Positions 42,496 through 50,937 are shown, counted from the first letter of the stretch. The stretch is 64,000 nucleotides of DNA from Bryobacterales bacterium (GCA_016716385.1 JADJWL010000002.1:186001-250000), one strand, 5' to 3'. Program-made: numbers and translations. The notes: generated from the sequence alone by a model not told the origin.

Positions 42496-43199
42496 CAGCT
42501 CAAGCCTCCGTCAAGCGTCAGAACGTGACCCGTGATGTATGCGGCGTCCGGACTGGCGAGGTAGAGCGCGGCGCGAGCAATCTGCCGCGCCGTGCCCGGC
42601 TCCCCCATGGGAATCTGTGCGTACAGTTTCTTCCGGACGTTCTCGTCCATCGCGGAGGTCATGTCCGTGTCGATGAAGCCGGGTGCGATCGCATTGACGC
42701 GCACGCCGAAGCGCGCGACCTCGCGGGCGAGCGCCTTAGTGAGCCCGATGATGCCCGCTTTCGACGCCGAGTAGTTCGTCTGCCCGGCCATGCCGGTGAT
42801 GCCGCTGACGCTGGTGATGTTGATGATCGCGCCCTTGCGGCGGATCAGGTTCCGCGTGACCGCGCGGCAGTAGTTGAACGTGCCGTTGAGATTGGTCTCA
42901 ATCACATCGCGCCAGGCGTCCTCGGCCATGCTGTAGAGCGCGCCGTCGCGCTTGATACCGGCATTGTTGATCAGCACGTCCAGCGGACCGAGCGCTGTTT
43001 CGACCTCGGCCACCACCTCCTGCGCGCGGGCGAAGTCCCGGACGTCGGCCTGGACGGGCAGAGCGCGATCGCGCAGGCTCTCGGCGGCGTCCCGGCTCCC
43101 GGCGTACGTGAACGCCACCTGGTGCCCGGCGTCGGCGAACTCTTCGACGATGGCGCGGCCGATGCCGCGGCTCCCCCCCGTCACCAGCACCACACTCAT
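42495..43199 (-). CDS. 3-oxoacyl-ACP reductase (FabG-like ketoreductase)
   Basis: 234 residues from ATG 43199, which overlaps the HMG-CoA reductase stop as ATGA; open frame beyond that is spurious. Cofactor loop VLVTGGSRGIGRAIVEEFAD, LDVLINNAGIKRDGALYSMA, catalytic Ser-Tyr-Lys in ITSVSGITGMAGQTNYSASK, and GFIDTDM then YITGHVLTLDGGLS. Standard SDR ketoreductase that would reduce beta-ketoacyl-ACP made by the neighbouring ketosynthase pair. No dehydratase or enoyl reductase is encoded in the operon. Confidence 0.93.
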   Translation of the reverse strand: MSVVLVTGGSRGIGRAIVEEFADAGHQVAFTYAGSRDAAESLRDRALPVQADVRDFARAQEVVAEVETALGPLDVLINNAGIKRDGALYSMAEDAWRDVIETNLNGTFNYCRAVTRNLIRRKGAIINITSVSGITGMAGQTNYSASKAGIIGLTKALAREVARFGVRVNAIAPGFIDTDMTSAMDENVRKKLYAQIPMGEPGTARQIARAALYLASPDAAYITGHVLTLDGGLS

Positions 43200-44419
43200 G
43201 CGCGTCCCTCTCCGTTCCTGTCTTCGGGCCGGTTGCGTCCGTAGCGTTCGTGCGCCTGGACAAACTCGCCCGTCGTGATAGCCGCGCCCATCGAAATCTC
43301 CCCGCCCAGAACCGCGGCGGCAATGATCTCTGCAAACTTCCGCGCATGCCCCGAACCGGCGCAGCCCAGAATCGAGAGAGCTTCCCGAGCCGTCGGCAGC
43401 GCCGTCCCTCCCCCGACTGTCGCCACCGAAAGCGCCGGCAGCGTGGTGCTGACGAACAACCCTTCCGGCTGCAGTTCGAAATACGTGATGGCACACGCCG
43501 CGTTGACCACGTTCGCCACATCCTGACCCGTGGCGATGAAGATTGCCGTCAGTCCGTTGGCGCAGTGCGCGTTGTAGCCGATCGCGTTCGCGTGGAGGTG
43601 CCCAAGCACGGTTGAGTGCCACACGGCGAAGAGTTGCTCGGCCGTGCAGTGCAGGTACATGCGCAGGATGTCATGCGGCAGCAACGCTCCGGCGGTGACG
43701 CGTTTGCCCTTGCCGCGCGTGAGCAGGAAGCCCGAGGGCCGTTTCTCGCTCGACATGCCGCTGAAGACAAAGTATCGCGCGCCCGGATACTGCTCGCAGA
43801 TCCAGCGGCAGGCAGCGTCGGCGCCTTTGACGAGCATGTTCATGCCCTGTGCATCGCCGGTAGAGAAACCGAAGTTCACCAACACCTGCCGGCCTAGCTG
43901 ATACCAATGGACGCCGGTCAGCTTGCCGTGCCGCGTCGTGGACTCGGCGGCGGCCCGAATGGCGTCCTGCTGCGCGGGCAGCCACTCGCGGAAAGCTTCG
44001 GCCTCGTGCACACTGTTGAAGAAGAACGTCGGAACGATCTGGTTCTCGTCGTTCTGGATGGAGACATCGACGCCGCCGGCGCGTGTCAGCGCGACCATGC
44101 CGCGCTCATAGCTGCGGATGAGCGCACCCTCGCTGGTCGCCATCGGGACATAGAAGAGTCCGCTCGCATACCGGCCGTGCACGAGCACCGGCCCCGCGAT
44201 GCCCATCGGCACCTGCGCCACGCCAATCGGGTTCTCGATATTGCCGCGCGTGAGTTCCGGATCGAACGAGCTCTGGCCGATATGTTCAAGCGTGGCGCCG
44301 GTTTTGCGCTCCACCCAGGCGCGGCGGCGCGCAACACGCTCGGCGTCATAGCCCTGGTCCTTGAGGCGCGGCAGCAGGTCGCCCGGGCCGAGTTCAATGT
44401 CAGCCTTGGGAAGCGCCAC
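43196..44419 (-). CDS. Class I-type hydroxymethylglutaryl-CoA reductase
   Basis: 407 residues from GTG 44419. Catalytic core without the sterol-sensing membrane part of animals. Blocks match eukaryotic and class I bacterial HMGR: IENPIGVAQVPMGIAGPVLV, VPMATSEGALIRSYERGMVA, VFSGMSSEKRPSGFLLTRGK, IFIATGQDVANVVNAACAIT, LPALSVATVGGGTALPTARE. All four catalytic residues are present: Glu97, Lys226, Asp300 and His390. It should reduce HMG-CoA to mevalonate with two NADPH, or a related thioester to an alcohol. No HMG-CoA synthase or mevalonate kinase is in the window; instead it sits between ketosynthase and ketoreductase genes. Confidence 0.93.
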   Translation of the reverse strand: MALPKADIELGPGDLLPRLKDQGYDAERVARRRAWVERKTGATLEHIGQSSFDPELTRGNIENPIGVAQVPMGIAGPVLVHGRYASGLFYVPMATSEGALIRSYERGMVALTRAGGVDVSIQNDENQIVPTFFFNSVHEAEAFREWLPAQQDAIRAAAESTTRHGKLTGVHWYQLGRQVLVNFGFSTGDAQGMNMLVKGADAACRWICEQYPGARYFVFSGMSSEKRPSGFLLTRGKGKRVTAGALLPHDILRMYLHCTAEQLFAVWHSTVLGHLHANAIGYNAHCANGLTAIFIATGQDVANVVNAACAITYFELQPEGLFVSTTLPALSVATVGGGTALPTAREALSILGCAGSGHARKFAEIIAAAVLGGEISMGAAITTGEFVQAHERYGRNRPEDRNGEGRA

Positions 44420-44704
44420 CTATTTCCCTTCTTCGGTGAACTTCTCACCCTCGGTCTTGCAGACCTCAACCAGCCCGGCGCCCTTTTCCATCCAGACGGC
44501 GGCGACAGCTTCGGCTTTCTTCTGCAGTCCGTCGCCGGCGTTGTCGGGAAGGGTGAGCATTTGCTTCATTTCGTCAAACAGCTTCTCCGCGGAGGACTGC
44601 GGGCTCTTCATCATCTCGAAGCTCTTGTAGCAGGCCCCGAGCGAGACGGCAAACGCCATCTGCATGAACTCGGGCATGATCTTGCGGTCCAGTTCTTCGG
44701 CCAT
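44420..44704 (-). CDS. Small hypothetical helical protein
   Basis: 94 residues, charged and mainly helical (MAEELDRKIMPEFMQMAFAV, SAEKLFDEMKQMLTLPDNAG, LQKKAEAVAAVWMEKGAGLV). No signal, membrane segment or known motif. It lies five bases after the dead ketosynthase and directly abuts the HMG-CoA reductase start, so it is translated as part of the operon. Size and position suggest an accessory or scaffolding protein, which is a guess. Confidence 0.7.
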   Translation of the reverse strand: MAEELDRKIMPEFMQMAFAVSLGACYKSFEMMKSPQSSAEKLFDEMKQMLTLPDNAGDGLQKKAEAVAAVWMEKGAGLVEVCKTEGEKFTEEGK

Positions 44705-44709
44705 GGAAT

Positions 44710-45921
44710 CTATCGTACGCGCTTCAGGACCAGCGCCGCGCTGCCGCCATCGCAGCTACAGGCCGTCACCAGAGCGTAATCGCTTTCAAAGGGCTGCGGC
44801 GCTGCCGACAGCCGCAGGGGGAATGGCGTTTCGCGGAATCCGGCGGTCGGCGGTACAGCCTGGCGTTCCAGGGACAGGACGCCCGCCAGCACAGAGAGCG
44901 CACCGGAGGCGCCCAGGCACTCGCCCCAGGCCGCCTTGGGCGCAGCAACCGGAATACCTTCGAGACGGGCGCCGAACAGCGCTTCGAGAGAGAGCGCCTC
45001 CATTTCGTCGCCAGCACGGCTGCCGGATGCGCCGGAAATCACGCATCCGACGGCGTCCGCACCGATGCCGGCCGCCTCGAGCGCCTGCTCCATTGCTTCC
45101 CGCGCGCCGGTGCCCCGAACACGGTATCCGTTGATCTTGTAAGCGTCCTGGGCGGTGCCGAAACCGGCGATCTGCGCGATCGGTCTGACACCGCGCTCGC
45201 GGACCCGAGATTCGGCTTCGAGCATCAGCAGTGCCGCCGCCTCTCCGGCCACCACGCCGTCCCGTTCCTTGCCGAACGGCTCGCCCTCGCCGCGCGGCGA
45301 CAGCGCTTCGGTCTTGCGCAGCCCCAGGTACGACTCTTCGCACAGTTCCTCGACCCCCCCGGCCAGCAGAGCCGTGGCGCGTCCGAAGATGAGGAACTCC
45401 GACGCGTAGTGGACGGCATAGAGTCCCGAGATGAGCCCGGCGGAGATCGTCGAGTTGACGCCGCGGAGCTTGAACTTGATCGCCGCCTGACCAGCCGGGG
45501 AGTTGATGACGGTGTTCGGGAACTCCATCGGGTTGACGTAGCGCGGCCCGTCGGTGAGGCCGCTCCAGTCGAACGATGTGATGGAGTGGACGCTGCCGAA
45601 CATCGTGCCGCAAACCAGTCCCAGGCCGGGGTCGCCTTCGCCGGTCTCGGGCTGCACGAGGCCGGTCGCCGACAGCGTCATCTGCGACGCCACCGCCAGC
45701 AGGCGCGCGCTGCGGTCCAGCACGCGGATGCCTTTGTTCCCGAGCCACTGCTGCGGCGTGAAGTCACGGATCTCGCAGGCCACGGCGTCGCCGCCCAGCA
45801 GCGGACTGGGTCCGGCGCCGCGGCAACCGGCGTAGAGCCGCTCGGCGAACTCGTCCACTCCCGCGCCAATCGGCGAGATCACGCCGGCGCCGGTCGCAAA
45901 AATCTTCGGCGTGCCGCTCAT
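44710..45921 (-). CDS. Catalytically dead ketosynthase (chain-length-factor-like)
   Basis: 403 residues with the full thiolase-type KAS fold (IFATGAGVISPIGAGVDEFA, FPNTVINSPAGQAAIKFKLR, GGVEELCEESYLGLRKTEAL). Aligning GVNSTISAGLISGLYAV with the active partner and with E. coli FabB puts Leu163 where the nucleophilic Cys should be. The first catalytic His is replaced by Gly (VISGASGSRAGDEMEA) and the second by Glu (APKAAWGECLGASGA). The protein therefore cannot condense acyl units and matches a KS-beta/chain-length factor that pairs with the KS at 45918-47132. The genes overlap by four bases, as KS and CLF genes usually do. Confidence 0.88.
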   Translation of the reverse strand: MSGTPKIFATGAGVISPIGAGVDEFAERLYAGCRGAGPSPLLGGDAVACEIRDFTPQQWLGNKGIRVLDRSARLLAVASQMTLSATGLVQPETGEGDPGLGLVCGTMFGSVHSITSFDWSGLTDGPRYVNPMEFPNTVINSPAGQAAIKFKLRGVNSTISAGLISGLYAVHYASEFLIFGRATALLAGGVEELCEESYLGLRKTEALSPRGEGEPFGKERDGVVAGEAAALLMLEAESRVRERGVRPIAQIAGFGTAQDAYKINGYRVRGTGAREAMEQALEAAGIGADAVGCVISGASGSRAGDEMEALSLEALFGARLEGIPVAAPKAAWGECLGASGALSVLAGVLSLERQAVPPTAGFRETPFPLRLSAAPQPFESDYALVTACSCDGGSAALVLKRVR

Positions 45922-47132
45922 ACCGGCCTCGCCAGACAGAGGGATGAGTTATTGCCGCCGAACGCGTAGGCGTTGTTCAGCACGACCTGCGGATGCGCCT
46001 CGCGCGCCGTGTTCGGGACGTAGTCCAGGTCGGAATCCGGATCGGGCTCCTGGAAGTTGATGGTCGGCGGGATGACGCCGGTATGGAGCGCCATCGAGCA
46101 GGCCACGGCCTCGATCGCGCTGGCCGCGCCCATGGTGTGTCCGATCATCGACTTGATCGAACTCATCGGCACCCGCGGAGCGCGGTCACCGAACAGTGTT
46201 CGCAAGGCCAGCGCTTCGACGCGGTCATTGGTCGGTGTCCCGGTGCCGTGCGCGCTCACGTAGCCCACGTCTTCGATGGTCCGGCCGCTCTGGTCGAGAG
46301 CCATCGCCATGGCCCGGATCGCGCCATCGCCCTGCGGATGCGCGGCCGTCATGTGATGCGAATCGCAACTGACGCCGTAACCGAGCACTTCGGCATAGAT
46401 CGTGGCGCCGCGCGCCTGGGCGTCGTCAAGCGGTTCCAGCACGAGAATCGCCGCGCCTTCTCCCGGCACCATCCCTTTCCGGTTGCGGTCGAATGGCTGG
46501 CATTTCTCGGGAGCGATGGCGCCCAGGCGCGCGAATCCCATGTAGGTGATGCGGGAGAAGGGATCCGCTCCGCCGGCCAGCATCAGGTCGGCGCGTCCCG
46601 AACGGATGAGGTCGAAGGCGTAGCCGATGGCGTAGTTGCCGGCGGCACACGCCGTGGGAATCATGAGGCACGGCCCGCGCAGATCGAATTCGATCGCGAC
46701 ATTGGCCGGGATCACGTGGCACGGGTACTTCGGCATCATCTCGCCGGGGACCGCGTCGAGGCCCTCCGCCTTTCGGATGTCGTTGTACCGTTCGACCATA
46801 CCCGGCTCGCCGGAGGTGGTGCCCATCAGGACGCCCACGCGGCGCCGGTTGTAAGCAGCCAGGTCCACACCGGAATCCTGCACGGCGAGGCGCGCCGCCG
46901 CGATCGCCAGTTGGCTGCCGCGCCCCATGGACTCGGCCGGACGCGACTGGATGAACGGCGCCGGATCGAAGCCGCGCACCTCCGCGCCGAGGTGTACAGG
47001 AAATTCCGATGTGTCAAATGACTGGACAGGGGCGATGCCGTTCGTACCCGCCGTCACGTTCTTCCAGAACGTGGCGCGGCCGGCGCCGATCGGCGTCACC
47101 AGACCCAGACCCGTGATCGCAACCCGTCTCAT
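45918..47132 (-). CDS. Beta-ketoacyl-ACP synthase, active KS subunit (FabF-like)
   Basis: 404 residues. Complete catalytic triad: Cys162 in MIPTACAAGNYAIGYAFD, His295 in YVSAHGTGTPTNDRVEA and His332 in SSIKSMIGHTMGAASAIEA. Opens MRRVAITGLGLVTPIGAGRA. It performs decarboxylative condensation of malonyl-ACP onto an acyl chain. Directly followed by the dead paralogue (ATGA) and preceded by the ACP gene two bases away, giving the ACP-KS-CLF minimal set of a type II polyketide or specialised fatty-acid synthase. Confidence 0.94.
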   Translation of the reverse strand: MRRVAITGLGLVTPIGAGRATFWKNVTAGTNGIAPVQSFDTSEFPVHLGAEVRGFDPAPFIQSRPAESMGRGSQLAIAAARLAVQDSGVDLAAYNRRRVGVLMGTTSGEPGMVERYNDIRKAEGLDAVPGEMMPKYPCHVIPANVAIEFDLRGPCLMIPTACAAGNYAIGYAFDLIRSGRADLMLAGGADPFSRITYMGFARLGAIAPEKCQPFDRNRKGMVPGEGAAILVLEPLDDAQARGATIYAEVLGYGVSCDSHHMTAAHPQGDGAIRAMAMALDQSGRTIEDVGYVSAHGTGTPTNDRVEALALRTLFGDRAPRVPMSSIKSMIGHTMGAASAIEAVACSMALHTGVIPPTINFQEPDPDSDLDYVPNTAREAHPQVVLNNAYAFGGNNSSLCLARPV

Positions 47133-47134
47133 AT

Positions 47135-47401
47135 TCAGGCCGTCGCGCCGAGATGCTTCTGCACGACGCTTACCGTGTCGTTCACGTTGCGGATCTGCCC
47201 GAACTCTTCCTCAGGAATGTTGATCTTCCATTTCTTGTCGACGGCGACCATAACTTCCATGGCCATCAACGAATCGACACCAAGTTCCTCGGTGAACGAG
47301 GCGGTATCGCCGATCTCTTCCGGCGTCCGCTCGGTGACCTCGGCGATCAGGCGCTTCACTTCGTCGCGGATCTCTTCTGCGGTGACAGTCCCGTGTTCCA
47401 T
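47135..47401 (-). CDS. Acyl carrier protein
   Basis: 88 residues. The phosphopantetheine site is Ser44 in ELGVDSLMAMEVMVAVDKKW, followed by helix III INIPEEEFGQIRNVNDTVSV. The acidic helix II and size are typical. It differs from a housekeeping AcpP in the extended N-terminus (EHGTVTAEEIRDEVKRLIAE). Dedicated carrier for the adjoining KS/CLF pair. Confidence 0.94.
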   Translation of the reverse strand: MEHGTVTAEEIRDEVKRLIAEVTERTPEEIGDTASFTEELGVDSLMAMEVMVAVDKKWKINIPEEEFGQIRNVNDTVSVVQKHLGATA

Positions 47402-47420
47402 GCGATTGTGTACTTCCTCC

Positions 47421-49235
47421 CTAGATTTTTGCTTGCAAGTCGGTTGCCCTCTCGGCGAGGACCTGTTGGCGCAGGCGCTCGTAGCCGGCCAGGATCGTAG
47501 CCAGGTTGTCTTCCGCGACGCGGCGGCCGGCCGCGATGATTTCCGGTACGCGGCCGAACTGAAGCATGGTCACATCCCCGAGCGCCGGTGTCAATACGAT
47601 GTTCGCCGCGTCCTCGGCTCGGGCCTGCCCGATCTCGTGTCCCATCACGCGGGTGCAGCGCAGCATGATGTCGAAGGCGTTGAACGGATAGTTTCGCTGG
47701 ACTTCCTGCGCTTCGAGCGCGGCCATCGCGTTCACGGCCACTGCGTACGCTGCGCCCATCCGGCGCACCAGGTTGACGGGCACCGGGTCCATGATGCCCG
47801 CATCCACCAGCAGGTGCGGCGGACGCTCGGCGGGCGGCAGCAGTCCGGGCAATGCGATCGAGGCGCGGACGCACTCGACGAGTGTGCCGTCGAGAATCGT
47901 GAACTCCTTGCCGTTCTTGATGTCCACCGCGTTCGCCCAGTACGGGATCTCCACCTGGTTCAATCCACGGTCGTCGAAATACTTGCGGAACACCTTGCGG
48001 ACGGCATTCTCGTTGAGCAGGCACATCCGCCAGAAGCGCCACTCGACGAAGCGCAGCGTCCGGGTGCGCCAGTAGTCGGCGATCTCTTCGAGTTCCGGGA
48101 CCGTCACGCCGGACGACCGGAACGCCCCGATGACAGAGCCCATCGAACAGCCCGACAGCACGTCGACCGGCAGGCCGGCGCCCTCGAGCACGCTAAGCAC
48201 GCCGATGTGAGCCCAGCCCCAGGCGGCGCCGCCGCCGAGCGCGATGCCGAACTGGAGCCCGAGAAGGTGGCGGGCGATCGAGTCCACGGTGCGGGCGAAT
48301 CGCCGCGGCAACGGCGCGCCGTCGCGTACGGCCTGCTCCGCCTCCGATTCTTCCCAGATCAACTGGTGGCTGCCATCGAGCCAGGGCAGCGTAGGCTCCG
48401 CACCGCTGGCGACGGCAAACGCGTTGTCCGGCGCGTCCGGCGCGACAGGTTCGCCCGGACCGGCCAGGATGCCCAGGGCGTTCGTGAATGGCTGGCCGAG
48501 AGCGGCCAAGCCGCCGGCCTCCGGCCCAATCGGGCAAAGCACGACATTGGGGTAGCGCCGCTTCCAATCCGTAATCCATCGGGCCAGTTGCGCGCGCACC
48601 TCGGGATCTCCCGCGAGCAACGGGATCTCCAGCTTCCAGACCTGTTCGCCCGTTTGCACCCAATCCGTTCCAGTGACCGCGCCAAGGTAGATGACGCACG
48701 CCTCTGAGACGCTCTGGCGCGCGAGCGATTCGGCAAGAGCGGCCGCGAACGCCCGGGGCGCCTTCCAACCCGGACCAGGCTGCAGCATGACGACCGGAGC
48801 GTCGGTGGCCTTCGCGCCCTTCAATACGGTGTTCTGGAGGCGCTCGGCGACCGCGCGCATCAATCCCCGAAGGACGGCGTCCCGCTGTTCCGGCAACTGA
48901 GGCACCGCTTCCTTTGGAAGGAAGATGACGTCCGCGTCGACGATCACTTCCACGTCCGCCACGCACGCGCGTCCAGTGATGAACGAAAGCTCGCCGAACA
49001 GGTCGGGCGGCTGGAGGTAGGCGACCGTCTCGGACTTGCCGTGCCGCTCGACGCGCACGGCCAGCCGCCCGCTGCGCAAAAAGTAGACCGCTTGACTGTA
49101 TCCGCCCTGCCTCAGAATGTTCGTGCCGACGGGAAAGTGGGCAATCTGAAAGAGCGGAGCGATCGCGTCCAGTTGCTCCGGCTCAACCTCCCGGAACACC
49201 GGCGAAGAGGCCAGAAAAGACCGAATCTCCTCCAT
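47421..49235 (-). CDS. Patatin-like phospholipase with cyclic-nucleotide-binding domain (NTE-like)
   Basis: 604 residues. N-terminal cNMP-binding-type barrel (GTNILRQGGYSQAVYFLRSG, LFGELSFITGRACVADVEVI), a middle alpha/beta domain (VVMLQPGPGWKAPRAFAAAL), then a patatin domain with the oxyanion loop LGGGAAWGWAHIGVLSVLEG, nucleophile elbow SGCSMGSVIGAF and the dyad Asp in LLVDAGIMDPVPVNLV. This order matches bacterial neuropathy-target-esterase homologues acting on lysophospholipids at the membrane. First gene of the operon that continues with ACP-KS-CLF. It could supply or release acyl chains; a link to lipid remodelling is inferred. Confidence 0.92.
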   Translation of the reverse strand: MEEIRSFLASSPVFREVEPEQLDAIAPLFQIAHFPVGTNILRQGGYSQAVYFLRSGRLAVRVERHGKSETVAYLQPPDLFGELSFITGRACVADVEVIVDADVIFLPKEAVPQLPEQRDAVLRGLMRAVAERLQNTVLKGAKATDAPVVMLQPGPGWKAPRAFAAALAESLARQSVSEACVIYLGAVTGTDWVQTGEQVWKLEIPLLAGDPEVRAQLARWITDWKRRYPNVVLCPIGPEAGGLAALGQPFTNALGILAGPGEPVAPDAPDNAFAVASGAEPTLPWLDGSHQLIWEESEAEQAVRDGAPLPRRFARTVDSIARHLLGLQFGIALGGGAAWGWAHIGVLSVLEGAGLPVDVLSGCSMGSVIGAFRSSGVTVPELEEIADYWRTRTLRFVEWRFWRMCLLNENAVRKVFRKYFDDRGLNQVEIPYWANAVDIKNGKEFTILDGTLVECVRASIALPGLLPPAERPPHLLVDAGIMDPVPVNLVRRMGAAYAVAVNAMAALEAQEVQRNYPFNAFDIMLRCTRVMGHEIGQARAEDAANIVLTPALGDVTMLQFGRVPEIIAAGRRVAEDNLATILAGYERLRQQVLAERATDLQAKI

Positions 49236-49246
49236 CAGCGCCTTTC

Positions 49247-49252
49247 AGTGTA
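49247..49252 (-). promoter_or_regulatory. Candidate -10 element for the patatin-ACP-KS operon
   Basis: TACACT on the minus strand (inside GTGTACACTGAAA), ending eleven bases before the ATG at 49235. No recognisable -35. It is the only promoter candidate upstream of the twelve-gene minus operon that ends at 35986. Confidence 0.4.
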
Positions 49253-49263
49253 CACGACCCGTC

Positions 49264-50937
49264 TCACTTCCCCGCGGGACCGGATTTCGACACGATTCCT
49301 TTCCCCTCCTCAATCATGAGGAACTGGTTGGCCGCCACGTTCGTGAGCTTTTCCTTTGTCCCGCTGGGCCACTCGATTTCAAGCTCCGTCACCTGCTTAT
49401 CGGCGCCCAGGCCGAAGGTCAGCGCGAGATCACTCTGCGAGCAATAGCTGGAACCGCTGCGGACCGCGTTCCACTGCTTGCCCGAAGCGCTCGCCAGCCG
49501 GACGACCGCGCCGATGGCCGAACGGTTGCTCTTAGCGCCCTGCAACCGCATGCAGAGCCAGTTGTTCTTGTTGCCGCCGTCATTCCGGAAGAGGTAGGCA
49601 GGCCCGTTGTTCGAAGTGATCAGCAGGTCGAGATCGCCGTCGCGGTCGATGTCGGCGTAGGCTGCGCCACGTGCGACGATCGGCCGCGCGAAGGCCGCGC
49701 CCATCTTGGCCGTCGTTTCTTCGAAGCGGCGTTTGCCGAGATTGCGGAACAGGTGGGGCGCTTCCTTGTAGGCGACCTTCGGCTGGACGCGGCCGATCTC
49801 TTCCTCGATGTGTCCGTTGGCGGCGAAGATGTCGAGCCATCCGTCGAGATCGTAATCCCAGAAAAAGACGCCGAACGCCAACGTGAGCAGACTCGCGCGG
49901 CCCACCGCCGAGGTCGGAGCCTCGTCCACGAAAAGCCCCGAACCCTCGTTGTGGTAGAGACCGAGCATCTGATTCGAGAAGTTCCCCACGATCAGGTGCG
50001 GTCTGCCGCTGCGGTCGTAGTCAGCTGCGTCGACGCCCATGGCCCCGCGCGCCACACCGTCTTCCCCGAATGCGACGCCGGCAACCATCCCCTCGTCTTC
50101 AAACTTGCCGTTTTTCAGGTTGCGGTAGAGCTTGTTCGGCTGCGTATCATTGGCGATGAACAGGTCGGGCCACCCGTCGCCGTCGTAATCGAACACGACG
50201 ACGCCGAGCGCCTTGGAATTCGGGTCGCCGACACCGGCCTTCTGGGTCGCCTCTTCGAACTTGCCGTTGCCGAGATTCCGGTACAGCTTCGACGAGGTGC
50301 CCTTATAGGATTCCGGCGTGCAATAGCTCTTGGTGGATCCGTCGAGCGAACACCACAGGTCGTTCTTGATGTTCCACTGGACGTAGTTGGCGACGAACAG
50401 ATCGAGACGGCCATCCTTGTCGTAGTCGAGCCAGGCTGCGCTGGTGCCGAAGCTGGCGTTGCGGATCCCGGCTTCGGCCGTTACGTCCTTGAACTTCCCG
50501 CCGCCGAGGTTCTTGAACAGACGGTCGCCTTCCATCGCCGTGATGTAGACATCTTCGCGGCCGTCGTTGTCATAATCGCCGACGGCGACGCCGAGGCCAT
50601 ACATCTCGACATCGAGGCCGCTGCCGGCCGTGATGTTCTTGAAGGTGCCGTCGCCGTTGTTCTTGTAAAGCGCGTGCAGGGTCTTGCGGCCGCGCGGCGT
50701 CCAGTCTTTGCTGTTGACCAGGATGATGTCCGGCCAGCCATCGCCATCCGCATCGAAGAACGCGCCGCCCGAACCGAGCGTCTCGGGGAGGTACTTCTTC
50801 CCGGTTTTTCCCGCGTTGTGCGTAAACTTGACGCCTGCCTGCTGGGTGATGTCGGTGAAGGTCACCGCCACCGGCTTCTCCAACGTGGCGGCGATCAGTG
50901 CGGCGCCCGCTCCGAGCGCGAGGAGTGCCCGCTTCAC
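49264..50937 (-). CDS. CRTAC1 family protein (FG-GAP/VCBS repeats, ASPIC/UnbV domain)
   Basis: 557 residues. Signal peptide MKRALLALGAGAALIAATLE, then a beta-propeller of FG-GAP/VCBS repeats with calcium-type loops such as FFDADGDGWPDIILVNSKDW, AVGDYDNDGREDVYITAMEG, VFDYDGDGWPDLFIANDTQP and ADIDRDGDLDLLITSNNGPA. It ends in an ASPIC/UnbV domain (VRSGSSYCSQSDLALTFGLG, VTELEIEWPSGTKEKLTNVA). Secreted and probably surface-bound; the family's biochemical role is not established. Last gene of the CRTAC1/cytochrome operon, coupled by ATGA to the TPR part of the cytochrome gene. Confidence 0.93.
   Translation of the reverse strand: MKRALLALGAGAALIAATLEKPVAVTFTDITQQAGVKFTHNAGKTGKKYLPETLGSGGAFFDADGDGWPDIILVNSKDWTPRGRKTLHALYKNNGDGTFKNITAGSGLDVEMYGLGVAVGDYDNDGREDVYITAMEGDRLFKNLGGGKFKDVTAEAGIRNASFGTSAAWLDYDKDGRLDLFVANYVQWNIKNDLWCSLDGSTKSYCTPESYKGTSSKLYRNLGNGKFEEATQKAGVGDPNSKALGVVVFDYDGDGWPDLFIANDTQPNKLYRNLKNGKFEDEGMVAGVAFGEDGVARGAMGVDAADYDRSGRPHLIVGNFSNQMLGLYHNEGSGLFVDEAPTSAVGRASLLTLAFGVFFWDYDLDGWLDIFAANGHIEEEIGRVQPKVAYKEAPHLFRNLGKRRFEETTAKMGAAFARPIVARGAAYADIDRDGDLDLLITSNNGPAYLFRNDGGNKNNWLCMRLQGAKSNRSAIGAVVRLASASGKQWNAVRSGSSYCSQSDLALTFGLGADKQVTELEIEWPSGTKEKLTNVAANQFLMIEEGKGIVSKSGPAGK

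Noticed and set aside
39415..42528. A very long open frame (over 1000 codons) on the plus strand.
   Set aside because: It lies exactly antisense to the acyltransferase fusion, TetR and FAD oxidoreductase genes, all with conserved motifs. Its translation has no domain and reflects high third-position GC.
44710..47132. Simple tandem duplication of FabF.
   Set aside because: The second copy has lost all three catalytic residues, so a working duplicate is excluded and a KS/CLF pair fits better.
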